A DNA stretch of 64,000 bases from Nematopogon swammerdamellus (GCA_946902875.1 OX336354.1:8095247-8159246); one strand, 5' to 3'; shown: positions 1 to 10,254, numbered from the stretch's first letter. Notes: a model not told the origin generated them from the letters alone. Translations and numbers: made by a program.

Positions 1-930
1 TGCGTTTTATGGGCCCCGCCGCGTCGTTGCCGTTTTATTGGGCATCAAACTTAGGGAATGATACAGATTTGAGCGATATTCGGTGAGAACCGGGATCAGT
101 CTGCGGCTGCCTCGGTGACGATGGCACGTTAACAAGTTGAGACATGGCAATAGTGGCCAAAAAGAACGAAAAGAACAATAGAGAAGAACTAGAACGAAAA
201 GAACTAGTGCAAAGAATGGAATGGAACGGAACGGGGCGGAATATCGTAACCTAGAGGCGTCGCACCCATTACACCTTGGAAGGCGTCGCGGTCGCTGCAA
301 GAACATATAAAGAAAATTAATTGTTAACTTTTCATTAGTCGCACATAAGTCGCTGTGAAATATAAAAAATTCGCGGACAGTACAACGCATCTTCCGTTCT
401 CAGTTTGCAAATAGTTCGATATTTTTCGGAAACTTCACAGTTCTGTTAATTTGTTAGTTTTATTATACTCCTCAATACAAGATGTTCTTAGAGATTAGTG
501 TAACTCAGAGGAGGCACAACGAAATTATATCATGTCGCAGTCTTAAAAAGTTGGGAACCCCTGGTCTAGTGGTTGAGAAAAGCAGCCTTTCATGCGAGAG
601 TTCTCAGGTACCTACGGAGGTGTGGTGTGACATAACGGAAAGCAATAACTTGTTTTTGAGTTTTCGACTTTATGTATATCACAAAAAGACAACACAACGA
701 GGAAATATGTAGGTACAAAATACATAACATCATTGACAAAATAAGCTAAAATAAAATAAAACAATATTTTATTTCACTGGATCGGACTCAGAACAACAAT
801 ACAAAACCAAAGAAAATATCCAACGCCTTCAAAAACCAGTTGTATAAACACTTTATTAGAAAAAAAATATATATTATTAAAAAATTAAAGGTACTATGTG
901 AAAAAAATAACCGATTACAATAATAAACCC
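1..930. other. No recognised feature
   Basis: AT-rich sequence. A 127-codon minus-strand frame (7-390) and a 76-codon plus frame (482-712) have no motif, composition or context that suggests a gene; I see nothing else in it. Confidence 0.4.
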
Positions 931-985
931 TGTTAAGTGAGAACGTTGTTCAGACACAGAGGGTTCCGTAGCCATATGTTCCTTC
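931..985 (+). repeat. Short dispersed repeat with GAGGGTTCCGTAGCCA core
   Basis: The segment around GAACGTTGTTCAGACACAGAGGGTTCCGTAGCCA recurs with small changes at 4318-4372 and in part at 14412-14447. It is probably a piece of a longer lepidopteran element, because the GGGTTCCGTA core also occurs in repeat family A (see 8345). Confidence 0.5.
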
Positions 986-1149
986 TTGTTGCACAGTGTG
1001 CCGTATCTCGTGTTCGGCACAGCTTAATATTTTGTATTGATAATTGAGTCCTTTGTATTCCTCACGCTATCTATCGGTGACCGTTCATACTTTTGCAGTT
1101 AACATGTTAGTTAAATGATCATTCGGTAATTCCACATATTGGGATAATT

Positions 1150-1360
1150 GTCACATTTTATGATGGGGACCCCCTTAATTTTTTACTTTTCGTAATATTT
1201 TTTTTGCATATCCACCATACTAACACATAATATTATGTGATGATTTCAACCAGCTACCTATTACGGTTCAAAAGATACAGCCCTCGAACGGACAGACGGG
1301 CAGACAGACAGACGACGTTTGCTCAGTACTAGGCTTCCGTATGGATGCGGAAACCTAAAA
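1150..1360 (+). repeat. Repeat family A copy (3' part)
   Basis: Contains the family A order: GGGGACCCCCTTAATTTTT, a ccaccatact/taacacat segment, CTACCTATTACGGTTCAAAA, GATACAGCCCTCGAACGGAC and then a purine-rich GACAGACAGACAG run. The same order is seen at 8345-8510 and, inverted, at 8597-8830. Non-coding; class unknown (SINE-like or MITE-like). Confidence 0.6.
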
Positions 1361-1621
1361 ATGAGAATCACGTGCAATCAAAATACAAAGTACATCCAAA
1401 CGCGCACGCATGGTCTCACAAACATGTTTAACGGCAAGCATGTTTGTCTTTTTGTCCACATGCACAAACACGGTGTCATGCAAGTCTCGTCGCGAAACAG
1501 CACATGTTTACCAGCGTTCACTTCAAACACGACTCCTTCAATCTTGTTGTTGTCAGACATTTTGTTTATGCCCAAGAATAAGTCTTGCGTTTTACCGTCC
1601 GTACGTTCGAATATACCGCGT

Positions 1622-1945
1622 GGAGCCGGTATTTTAAAAGAATAGCCACACTGCATCTCTCCTCGTGCATGTCGTAAAAGGCGACCAAGGAATAAGAACA
1701 AGATGCCGTGCCAAAGCGCGACAGGATAGCCACCTCTTACCTCGGCACGATCCTTCCATCGAGTCATGCAGCAGGTGGGTCTTCGTGCCTTTCTAGCTGC
1801 TTGATAGTTATCTTGTCCGAATACTTTGCTAAACGTGATGGTCGGTGTTGCGCTGTAATTTACATTATTCCTCGCAGCACAACACCGATTACTCTGCTCA
1901 TCCCCGACTGTCGGGATACAACGTGTGGTATGTATGTACGTTCGA
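1622..1945 (+). repeat. Repeat family B, near full-length copy
   Basis: Begins GGAGCCGGTATTTTAAAAGAATAGCC, continues through CTGCATCTCTCCTCGTGCATGTCGTAAAAGGCGACC and CATGCAGCAGGTGGGTCTTC, then GTCGGTGTTGCGCTGTAATTTAC, and ends near CCCCGACTGTCGGGATACAACGTG followed by a TGTATGTA tail. Equivalent copies lie at 20308 (+), 10255 (-) and 40255 (-). No coding capacity is seen. The short microsatellite tail suggests a retroposed, SINE-like element. Confidence 0.65.
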
Positions 1946-2196
1946 ATATGTTTAAATTGAAGCAAAACCATCAAGCATATCTTCACGTGTGGAGATAGCT
2001 TGAAGCTCCTATTATAGTGTATATTAATAATAATTCCAAGGTGTTGACTGACTCGAAACAATTGCATTCAGCAATAAAATCGCCTTATGCATAGAAAGTG
2101 ATCACCGCACAATTTCGCTATTCCTAGACGCAGTGTATAGAGATTGGTGACAGATCCAAAATTGTGGCTAACAGAAAGTTCGCCTTGTAACCTTTT

Positions 2197-2318
2197 TTTA
2201 AAGAAAGCGCGACATGTGGCGCCGAGCCACTGATAAGGTGTCTAACGACGACCGTGGACATTCTGTCGTACGCGGGGGTTGCGAATAACATGCCGGCCTG
2301 ACATGGCTTCTTGCTCAG
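2197..2318 (-). repeat. Family J fragment (3' end of a non-LTR element)
   Basis: On the minus strand this reads CATGTCAGGCCGGCATG, a CGTACGAC segment, GAATGTCCACGG and GCGCCACATGTCGCGCTTTC. This is the same 3' segment found at 31660, 32503, 33490 and 33895. It is the end of the retroelement family whose ORF C-terminus is visible at 32247. Confidence 0.55.
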
Positions 2319-2427
2319 CCTCCTACATGAATGACCATAGAAGCAAAACCATTGCATATTTGTTTTGCTATCGATACTCACGTGACAACTTGTAATACAC
2401 GTACGTATACGTAGCCCAAATAGTAAA

Positions 2428-2505
2428 ATACATACATACATACATAACTCACGCTTTTGTATCCCGACAATCAGGGTAAGCAGAGTAATCGGTGTTGTGC
2501 TTTAT
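2428..2505 (-). repeat. Family B 3' fragment with CATA microsatellite
   Basis: A CATACATACATAC run is followed by the reverse complement of the family B terminus (TATCCCGACAATCAGGGTAAG, then CGGTGTTGTGCT). It is a truncated minus-strand copy, and another CATACATA run follows at 2510-2530. Confidence 0.55.
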
Positions 2506-2523
2506 GTTCATACATACATACAC

Positions 2524-2590
2524 ATACATAACGTCACGCCTGCCTGCCTCCCAGTGGGGCAGGCAAAGACAACGGACCCAACCCACGCAA
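2524..2590 (+). repeat. Repeat family E fragment (ACGTCACGCCTG...GGGGCAGGCAAAGAC)
   Basis: ACGTCACGCCTGCCTGCCTC, CAGTGGGGCAGGCAAAGACA and ACGGACCCA are matched at 41905-41970 (AGCGTCACGCCTGTTTCC, GTGGGGTAGGCAGAGACAAC). A short dispersed repeat preceded in both places by a CATA run. Confidence 0.5.
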
Positions 2591-2599
2591 ACAACCCAA

Positions 2600-4317
2600 C
2601 CCCCACGCGCCACGATCCTGACACACTTTTGCCGCCTCTTCCACTCCAATTCCAGTAAAATAAAACAAACTAATTAGGTACCGATATCACTAATAACTTA
2701 TTTTGAAGCAATTCAATTAAATTTCACCATAAATTTGTTGCGAAGAACGTTGACATCCAATTGTCTCTAAATCCGACTTAATTCCGGCGCAAAATTTCCA
2801 TTCGAAATGTTCGTAGGAACCGTCTATCTGTCCTAAGGGAACGTGTTTTTCGTTTCTTCGCCAGTAAAATGTTTTAAGGCTTCAATGATTGAGTTTTAGG
2901 AGGACGACGTGCCAGATTGTTGGCATTTTTATTGGAACAGTCTCATTTTTGTCCCGTTTTATTGTTTCAAAATAATGCTTTTTATTTTTTTGTTTGTTTT
3001 TGTTAGCCCGCTTTGAGTGCTCTTCCGTTCGTGAGCATCGGGGACTGCCGAAAGAACATTAGGCGTTCGAAGCGGAAAATAAGATCGTTATTTACTTCCA
3101 AATGCTTGTTATTAATGCCTTTATTTGTTTTTCATTATGAGAAATATTTTGCATCACAGAAGAGTTATGTTCGAACTAGACAAATAATCCTATTACAATC
3201 AAATATTTGGAATAGTTATAACGAGCTACGTTTGTAGGTATGTCTTTCGGTCTGTTACATCAGTTGTTGAACAACAATACTTTATAGAAAACATCATCAT
3301 TTTAATATGGGTAGGAACATAGGCGTCGTTGGACAACCTATGGGTGGCCAACCGATTTACGTAGAGTTTTTACCGACTTTACCGCTAGCGGAGCCGCGGG
3401 CACAACTAGTGAACAATAAACAAGAGATCGCGGCTAGGTTAAGCGTTGCTTCTGTGCCATTTCTTCTACATAATATTCTATAAAAATATGAATACGTTTT
3501 TCAATAGGTGCGTCACGCTAGTGATATGAACCTCCCCCCAGCCACAATAATAGTTAGTTGGTTGGACACCGTGAACTCACATAAATTACATAGATTGACG
3601 TGTCGATTAGGAAGGGAGTCGGGCACACAATTTCCTTAAATACCTTTACGGGGGGCCCTAATCGAGGCTGGGCTGCTGGCTATCTTTTATTTGGTGGTAA
3701 ATTGACTGCCATTCTTTATTTAGTTATGCAGGCAGGCTTCTAGGCCCAAACCTAGAGAATGGCCTAGGAAATTGTACCTCTGAACTGGAACGATAAGCTA
3801 ATCTGAACTGATGGAGTACGCAGCTTGTTTACATGCTTACAGTTCGAACGGCGGATTAATCGAAAACAGCCTGTTAAGACTGCAGTACTACAGCGTGAGG
3901 CACAATTTGCAAAATTTGCCACATTTTCGTTTCGGTTTTTTGTTCAACGAATTTCAAAAATATTTATTTTAAAAAATCCTGTCTAAAAGTTGACCATTTT
4001 TAAAAGTTGGTGACACATTTTTATTTTTATTTATGTCAATTAATATGTGAAAAAAAAATCACAAACGTACTACTGAATGGTCCTAAATACTCCGAAATGA
4101 TCTCTTTGTTTCGAAATTGCAGCTTTCTAAAACATTATTTTGAGTTTATACTAATTGCAGATGATGTAAGATAAAATTTTACTTCTTTTGACAGATTTGG
4201 ATATTCGTGTAATGTAAATTGGTTTAACAAACTTTGAACAAATACTATAAAACAAGCGAACGCTTCGCTATTCAAAATGCGCCATATCAGTGCGCATTTT
4301 GATGCTGTAGTACCGCG
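2600..4317. other. No recognised gene; AT-rich spacer
   Basis: No frame here carries a recognisable motif. The only repeat-like piece I see is GCGGAGCCGCGGGCACAACTAG at about 3390, the complement of the CCCGCGGCTTCGCTC motif at 35200 and 35860. Confidence 0.4.
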
Positions 4318-4372
4318 CTCTTAAGTGTGAACGTTGTACACACGCAGACAGAGGGTTCCGTAGCCATTACAT
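4318..4372 (+). repeat. Second copy of the GAGGGTTCCGTAGCCA repeat
   Basis: GTGTGAACGTTGTACACACG, CAGACAGAGGGTTCCGTAGCC and ATTACATTC TTGCAC closely match 931-985. The downstream bases diverge. Confidence 0.5.
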
Positions 4373-4489
4373 TCTTGCACGCAAGGCGAGTGCGTGCGCG
4401 GTTACTTCGTGCCCCGCACAAGCTGCTCAAGTGCTCTCTCCGCGAGCCCTATGCAACGCGGACCGCGTTTTTTGTTCTTGCTCTATCGT

Positions 4490-4640
4490 AAAAACCGGCC
4501 AAGTGCGAGTCGGACTCGCGCACTGAGGTTTACGCACCACAAAAAAATTGAAAAAAAAAACATGTTTTTTGTACGGGAACCTCCCTTAATTTTTTGCTTT
4601 TTCTATTTTTATTAAACGGTTTTATTTAGCTTGACTCCGT
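4490..4640 (+). repeat. Repeat family A copy (5' part)
   Basis: Starts AAAACCGGCCAAGTGCGAGT, CGGACTCGCGCACTGAGG, then TTTTTTGTACGGGAACCTCC and CTTAATTTTTTGC, ending in an AAACGGTTTTATTTA segment. The same head occurs at 62700 (+) and inverted at 8937-9012. A (TTCTTTA)n microsatellite follows at 4640-4665. Confidence 0.6.
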
Positions 4641-4759
4641 ATATTCTTTATTCTTTATTCTTTATTCATCATTCGTAAGGTAGTACACTACGCTGGAATT
4701 TGTCCTGTTAGTTTTTACAATCCGGTTCGATTACACCCACAAAGAAGAGCCGGCAAGAA

Positions 4760-4929
4760 ACTTCGCAGGGTGTATATATATGTATATTTGTTTGTTTGTT
4801 TGTTTGTTTGTTACTATCTTTGTTTCAAATCTTGCGACAACTTTTTCAACTACTTCTACTGAACCGATTTTTATGAAACTTTGCACACACATTGAGTTCT
4901 CGTGACAATACAATATTATGATAATTTCA
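4760..4929 (+). repeat. Lead-in to the satellite with TTTG microsatellite
   Basis: A (TTTG)n run at 4788-4812 is followed by AACCGATTTTTATGAAACTT, a phrase I associate with dispersed lepidopteran repeats. The first satellite unit follows without a gap, so the array may have expanded from a short internal repeat of a dispersed element. Confidence 0.4.
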
Positions 4930-7390
4930 ACTTGGTAACGAGGGTCTGATGATGGAGTCAGGAGGTGGACAGTGGAACTCTTCAACCGTTACTAGTAACC
5001 CCCTCGAGTTTGGGCTCAATGGTTTGTTTGGACGAGTGTCCTATACTTCTACCAATACACTTGGTGACGAGGGTCTGATGATGGAGTCAGGAGGTGAACA
5101 GTGGAACTCTTCAACCGTTACTAGTAACCCCCTCGAGTTTGGGCTCATTTGCTTGGTTTGGACGAGTGTCCCATACTTCTACCAATACACTTGGTGACGA
5201 GGGTCTGATGATGGAGTCAGGAGGTGTACAGTGGAACTCTTCAACCGTTACTAGTAACCCCCTCGAGTTTGGGCTCATTTGGTTGGTTTGAACGAGTGTC
5301 CCATACTTTTACCAATACACTTGGTGACGAGGGTCTGATGATGGAGTCAGGAGGTGTACAGTGGAACTCTTCAACCGTTACTAGTAACCCCCTCGAGTTT
5401 GGGCTCATTTGGTTGGTTTGGACGAGTGTCCCATACTTCTACCAATACACTTGGTGACGAGAGTCTGATGATGGAGTCAGGAGGTGTACAGTGGAACTCT
5501 TCAACCGTTACTAGTAACCCCCTCGAGTTTGGGCTCAATGGTTTGTTTGGACGAGTGTCCTATACTTCTACCAATACACTTGGTGACGAGGGTCTGATGA
5601 TGGAGTCAGGAGGTGTACAGTGGAACTCTTCAACCGTTACTATTAATCCCCTCGACTTTGGGCTCATATGGTTGGTTTGAACGAGTGTCCCATACTTCTA
5701 CCAATACACTTGGTGACGAGGGTCTGATGATGGAGTCAGGAGGTGTACAGTGGAACTCTTCAACCGTTACTAGTAACCCCCTCGAGTTTGGGCTCATTTG
5801 GTTGGTTTGAACGAGTGTCCCATACTTTTACCAATACACTTGGTGACGAGGGTCTGATGATGGAGTCAGGAGGTGTACAGTGGAACTCTTCAACCGTTAC
5901 TAGTAACCCCCTCGAGTTTGGGCTCATTTGGTTGGTTTGGACGAGTGTCCCATACTTCTACCAATACACTTGGTGACGAGGGTCTGATGATGGAGTCAGG
6001 AGGTGTACAGTGGAACTCTTCAACCGTTACTAGTAACCCCCTCGAGTTTGGGCTCAATGGTTTGTTTGGACGAGTGTCCTATACTTCTACCAATACACTT
6101 GGTGACGAGGGTCTGATGATGGAGTCAGGAGGTGTACAGTGGAACTCTTCAACCGTTACTATTAATCCCCTCGACTTTTGGCTCATATGGTTGGTTTGAA
6201 CGAGTGTCCCATACTTCTACCAATACACTTGGTGACGAGAGTCTGATGATGGAGTCAGGAGGTGTACAGTGGAACTCTTCAACCGTTACTAGTAACCCCC
6301 TCGAATTTGGGCTCATTTGGTTGGTCTGGACGAGTGTCCCATACTTCTACCAATACACTTGGTGACGAGGGTCTGATGATGGAGTCAGGAGGTGTACAGT
6401 GGAACTCTTCAACCGTTACTAGTAACCCCCTCGAGTTTGGGCTCATTTGGTTGGTTTGAATGAGTGTCCCATACTTCTACCAATACACTTGGTGACGAGG
6501 GTCTGATGATGGAGTCAGGAGGTGTACAGTGTAACTCTTCAACCGTTACTAGTAACCCCCTCGAGTTTGAACTCAATGGTTTGTTTGGACGAGTGTCCTA
6601 TACTTCTACCAATACACTTGGTGACGAGGGTCTGATGATGGAGTCAGGAGGTGTACAGTGGAACTCTTCAACCGTTACTAGTAACCCCCTCGAATTTGGG
6701 CTCATTTGGTTGGTCTGGACGAGTGTCCCATACTTCTACCAATACACTTGGTGACGAGGGTCTGATGATGGAGTCAGGAGGTGTACAGTGGAACTCTTCA
6801 ACCGTTACTAGTAACCCCCTCGAGTTTGGGCTCATTTGGTTGGTTTGGACGAGTGTCCCATACTTCTACCAATACACTTGGTGACGAGGGTCTGATGATG
6901 GAGTCAGGAGGTGTACAGTGGAACTCTTCAACCGTTACTATTAACCCTCTCGAGTTTGGGCTCATATGGTTAGTTTGAACGAGTGTCCCATACTTCTACC
7001 AATACACTTGGTGACGAGGGTCTGATGATGGAGTCAGGAGGTGTACAGTGGAACTCTTCAACCTTTACTAGTAACCCCCTCGAGTTTGCGCTCATTTAGT
7101 TTGTTTGAACGAGTGTCCCATACTTCTACCAATACACTTGGTGACGAGGGTCTGATGATGGAGTCAGGAGGTGTACAGTGGAACTCTTCAACCATTACTA
7201 GTAACCCCCTCGAGTTTGGGCTCATATGGTTCGCTTGGACGAGTGTCGCATACTTCTACCAACACACTTGGTGACGAGGGTCTGATGATGGAGTCAGGAG
7301 GTGTACAGTGGAACTCTTCAACCGTTACTAGTAACACCCTCGAGTTTGGGCTCATTTGGTTTGTTTGGACGAGCGTCCCATACTTGTCGA
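4930..7390 (+). repeat. Satellite 1: 19 tandem units of about 130 bp
   Basis: Nineteen head-to-tail copies of a 129/130 bp unit (ACTTGGTGACGAGGGTCTGA, GATGGAGTCAGGAGG, TGGAACTCTTCAACCGTTAC, CCCTCGAGTTTGGGCTCA, GAGTGTCCCATACTTCTACC). Unit 1 starts at 4930 and unit 19 at 7266. Variant bases recur every fourth unit: CTCAATGGTTTGTTTGG with CCTATAC marks units 1, 5, 9 and 13, and TATTAATCCCCTCGAC marks units 6 and 10. This gives a four-unit higher-order period of 519 bp across the central block. Units 16-19 are more divergent, as expected at an array edge. Open frames of 65-108 codons inside the array are by-products of the repetition, since 130 bp is not a multiple of three and the frame shifts each unit. 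Confidence 0.95.
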
Positions 7391-7474
7391 ACGCAAATGT
7401 ATGAAACAGACATACCATCTGTTTAAATTGATTTTGAAAGGGACGGCGGACACCTTATCCATCCTTAAGCCATA

Positions 7475-7768
7475 CAGTTTCCAGCAAAGTTTAATTATGG
7501 AACAGCTGAGAGACGGATGTTACCGATAATTTTGTCATGGGCCTCCACTGTCCATAAAATGCAGGGCAGTACTGTTGACCATGCTGTCGTGTATTTGGGC
7601 TTCAGACTATTTGAGGAGGGTCAAGCGTATGTTGCATTGAGTCGCGTAAAGTCTTTAGAAGGGCTATGTATTGAGGAGCTTGATTGTGAGAAATTGACAG
7701 GTAAGAAACCGAGTAACAAAGATGCAATGAGAGAGTTGGAAAGGATGACGAGTTTGCGTAATGAATGA
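7475..7768 (+). pseudogene. PIF1-family helicase, C-terminal fragment
   Basis: A reading frame open through the TAA/TGA at 7768 encodes the end of a superfamily 1B DNA helicase. It carries the conserved [16 protein letters not shown] block (motif V-like, with the HKMQG signature) and [14 protein letters not shown] (motif VI; the SR arginine is the ATP finger), then [13 protein letters not shown]. In frame, the protein can be read back to about 7475 through an ERRMLP segment; upstream lies satellite DNA, so the ATP-binding N-terminal half is missing. Such fragments come from cellular PIF1 paralogues, from Helitron Rep/helicase proteins or from helicases captured by large DNA transposons. I cannot choose, because no Rep domain or Helitron terminus is visible. 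Confidence 0.75.
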
Positions 7769-7818
7769 ATGATACGAGCCAAAAATCAAACTAAAAACGA
7801 GTAAATAAAAAAATTGGT

Positions 7819-8338
7819 AAAAAAACTTTTAAGTTAAACGGTTTTATTTAAAAAAAAACTAGAAAAAAACAGCTGTACAAAAAACTAGAAAATAATAAGG
7901 ACACAAGCCTGGGCCTTTTTAAGATTTTACGTCTGGGTAAGAAATCGTGCAATACTAGCGTGCTGTCTTCTCATGTCGGATGCCAAAGGGCACTTTGTGT
8001 CGCTGCGTCAGCGGATTAAGTAATAAATTGAGACTTTTAACAGAGTAATATAAAAACGTGGGGCGTATAATATGCGTAATAAATAACATGCGCCCCACGT
8101 TTTTATATTAGTCTGTTAAAAGTCTCAATTTATTACTTAATCCGCTGACGCAGCGACACAAAGTGCCCTTTGGCATCCGACATGAGAAGACAGCACGCTA
8201 GTATTGCACGATTTCTTACCCAGACGTAAAATCTTAAGAAGGCCCAGGCTTGTGTCCTTATTATTTTCTAGTTTTTTGTACAGCTGTTTTTTTCTAGTTT
8301 TTTTTAAATAAAACCGTTTAACTTAAAAGTTTTTTTTA
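7819..8338. mobile_element. Foldback element: 520 bp near-perfect palindrome
   Basis: Left arm 7819-8065 and right arm 8091-8338 are reverse complements with only scattered mismatches (for example TTTTTAAG against CTTAAGAA), separated by a ~25 bp spacer (TATAATATGCGTAATAAATAACATG). Arm landmarks in order are AAACGGTTTTATTTA, ACAGCTGTACAAAAAACTAG, ACACAAGCCTGGGCC, CGATGCCAAAGGGCAC-like, CGCTGACGCAGCGACA (as complement) and AAAACGTGGGGCG. There is no coding capacity. A second copy begins at 63719. If transcribed it would fold into one ~245 bp hairpin. Confidence 0.9.
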
Positions 8339-8344
8339 TTATTT

Positions 8345-8510
8345 GTTGTTATAGGTATCCGCCATAATAACACATATTCTGTGAAAATTTCAAAGGGCTA
8401 CCTATTACGGTTCAAGAGATACAGCCCTCGGACGGACAGACGGACGGACAGACAGACAGACGGCGTAGGCTTAGTAATAGACTTCGGTACGGGATATGGA
8501 AACCTAAAAA
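8345..8510 (+). repeat. Repeat family A copy (3' part)
   Basis: TTTGTTGTTATAGG, CATAATAACACATATTCTGTG, CCTATTACGGTTCAAGAG, TACAGCCCTCGGACGG, a (GACA)n run and GGCTTAGTAATAG, ending near GGAAACCTAAAAACGG. It directly adjoins the foldback element and forms an inverted pair with 8597-8830. Confidence 0.7.
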
Positions 8511-8596
8511 CGGTTATCCATACAATCGTCAAACTTTGTGTGATTGATTATAGTGCAAACTCTACAATAAAACACGAAATAATAAAAACCGACAAG

Positions 8597-8830
8597 TGGT
8601 GGTACGGAAACCTCGGTGCGCGAATACGACTTACCTTTTTTAGGGTTCCGTATCCATCTAACGGGACCCTATTACTAAGCCTACGCCGTCTGTCTGTCTG
8701 TCTGTCTGTCGGAGGGCTGTATCTCTTGAACCGTAATAGGTAGCGCGTTGAAATTTTCACAGAATATGTGTTATTATGGCCGTTATAACAACAAATAATA
8801 AAAATAAGAAAAAGAAAAAAACTCACTGAA
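8597..8830 (-). repeat. Repeat family A copy, inverted
   Basis: Reading the plus strand: TTTTTTAGGGTTCCGTATCC, CGGGACCCTATTACTAAGCC, a (GTCT)n run, GGGCTGTATCTCTTGAACCG and CACAGAATATGTGTTATTATG, ending with ACAACAAATAATAAAAATAA. It is the reverse complement of 8345-8510. A short piece of a family A head (TACGGAAACCTCGGTGCGCG) abuts it at 8600. Confidence 0.7.
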
Positions 8831-8936
8831 TTTGAGGAACTGAATTTTCTTCACATACAAGAAACTAAAAAGTGTATGCGCGCTATCTACCGAAAAGAGT
8901 ATAAAGCATTTTAACTAATCCATAGATGGTGTGAGT

Positions 8937-9012
8937 GGCGCAGACCATGACATGGCGATACGGAACCCTCGGTGCGCGAGTTCGACTCGCACTTGGCCAG
9001 TTTTTTTACGAA
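8937..9012 (-). repeat. Repeat family A head, inverted
   Basis: CGATACGGAACCCTCGGTGC, GCGAGTTCGACTCGCACTTG and GCCAGTTTTTTTAC form the reverse complement of the 4490 head. Confidence 0.65.
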
Positions 9013-9972
9013 AGCAATCACCGTCCGCGTATATTTTTGGTATGTATGGTACATTTTGAAAACATCTTTGTCTTCAGCTTGCAAATAGAGATTTACAATT
9101 TGCATCACGTTTTCGATTTACTCCGGGCGGATATGCCGGACCCAAATATTTGGTCGATATGGCAGCAGTTTTGGGATTATGTTCGTGACACAATTTTGTT
9201 ATATGCGGACTCAACTACGCAAGGAGGCGCAAATTTATAATAATCGTCTGTAATTGAAAATTTTAACCGAAAAGAAAAAACACTACTCCTGATTCTGATA
9301 ATTCAATCTAAATTAAATGTCAGTAATTTGTAGACTAATCTTTGTTTACAACACGGATAAAATAATAGTTGAAATTAATAAGTTTCGGATCCCCAGCTGA
9401 GACTGTTGTTTCCCCCATGAATTCACAATGTCACGAAAATTCGGTGAAAATTAGCTGAAATGGCAAAATGTATTCATGAAAATATATTTTGTAATTATAG
9501 TAAAATAAATAAAACCGTTTAAAAAATAAATAAAATTAATGTTGAAATAAATAAAATACAAATACCGAAATTTTGTACTTTGTACCTCTAAAGGCACAGA
9601 ATTAATTAACGAACAATTTTATCACTTTATTAAAATGAGAATTTCTAAGAATGTGTACGTACAGTTCAAAGCCAATATTTTTCTATTTCGTCCCTAATGA
9701 GAAGAAAAAAACTTCGTCAAACACCTTGAACAAGAACTTAATATTCCTTTATTATATTAGTTAATTTTAATTTGATAGCAAATTATTTTAAGTTACATTT
9801 ATGATTTTTATATTATACATAATTAATTTTCTGTGGAATGTAAACCCTAATTTCGCCAGGACACAATGTTCAGTAACAAACAATATTTGACTTGACTTGG
9901 CTCACTCATACGTATGGAATAAACATACAACACGCTGTATCACGACAATCAGTGTAAATTGAATAATCGATA
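9013..9972. other. No confirmed gene; one candidate 3' exon at 9078-9240
   Basis: After a pyrimidine-rich TTTGTCTTCAG acceptor-like site (AG at 9076-9077), a plus-strand frame runs to a TAA at 9238-9240 and includes MPDPNIWSIWQQFWDYVRD. The residue mix looks protein-like, but I recognise no family. The rest, to 9972, is AT-rich spacer. Confidence 0.2.
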
Positions 9973-10228
9973 TTATTTTTAAAACAAAACAGCTGTACTC
10001 ACGGATCTTCACGAGCTATGTGGCTCGACGTTAGCTTTGGCCAGGAAACTACCCGCACTGGCCACAGCTACAATCTTCGTCAACGACACGGACGGAGATC
10101 TGACAGTTCTCTGTCAACCGTCGCACTAGGCAGAGTGCTCATGAGGATGGGTCGTCGAAACGTCGTCGAAACGTCGAGCCACTTAGCTCGTGAAGATCCG
10201 TGAGTAAAGCTGTTCTGTTTTAAAAATT
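9973..10228. mobile_element. MITE with ~55 bp terminal inverted repeats
   Basis: The left end (TTTTTAAAACAAAACAGCTG, TACTCACGGATCTTCACGAG, CTATGTGGCTCGACGTT) is the reverse complement of the right end (AACGTCGAGCCACTTAGCTC, GTGAAGATCCGTGAGTAAAG, CTGTTCTGTTTTAAAAA). The centre carries CTGACAGTTCTCTGTCAACC, itself palindromic, and this core recurs at 39155-39330. It is non-coding; a 61-codon frame inside is a by-product. Confidence 0.75.
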
Positions 10229-10254
10229 ATGTCTAACAACCACGGTAATTTAAA

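Noticed and set aside
7..390. 127-codon minus-strand open frame at the left edge
   Set aside because: Low-complexity composition, no domain or start context; expected by chance.
4930..7390. CRISPR-like array
   Set aside because: Units are contiguous without unique spacers, and the genome is eukaryotic.
4949..7404. Many 65-108-codon frames with repeated peptide words (MESGGVQWNSSTVTSNPLEFG)
   Set aside because: They come from the tandem satellite. The 130 bp unit shifts frame each time and stops recur, so no repeat protein is encoded.
7475..7768. Complete Helitron
   Set aside because: No Rep domain, no 5' TC end and no 3' hairpin-CTRR end could be found around the helicase fragment.
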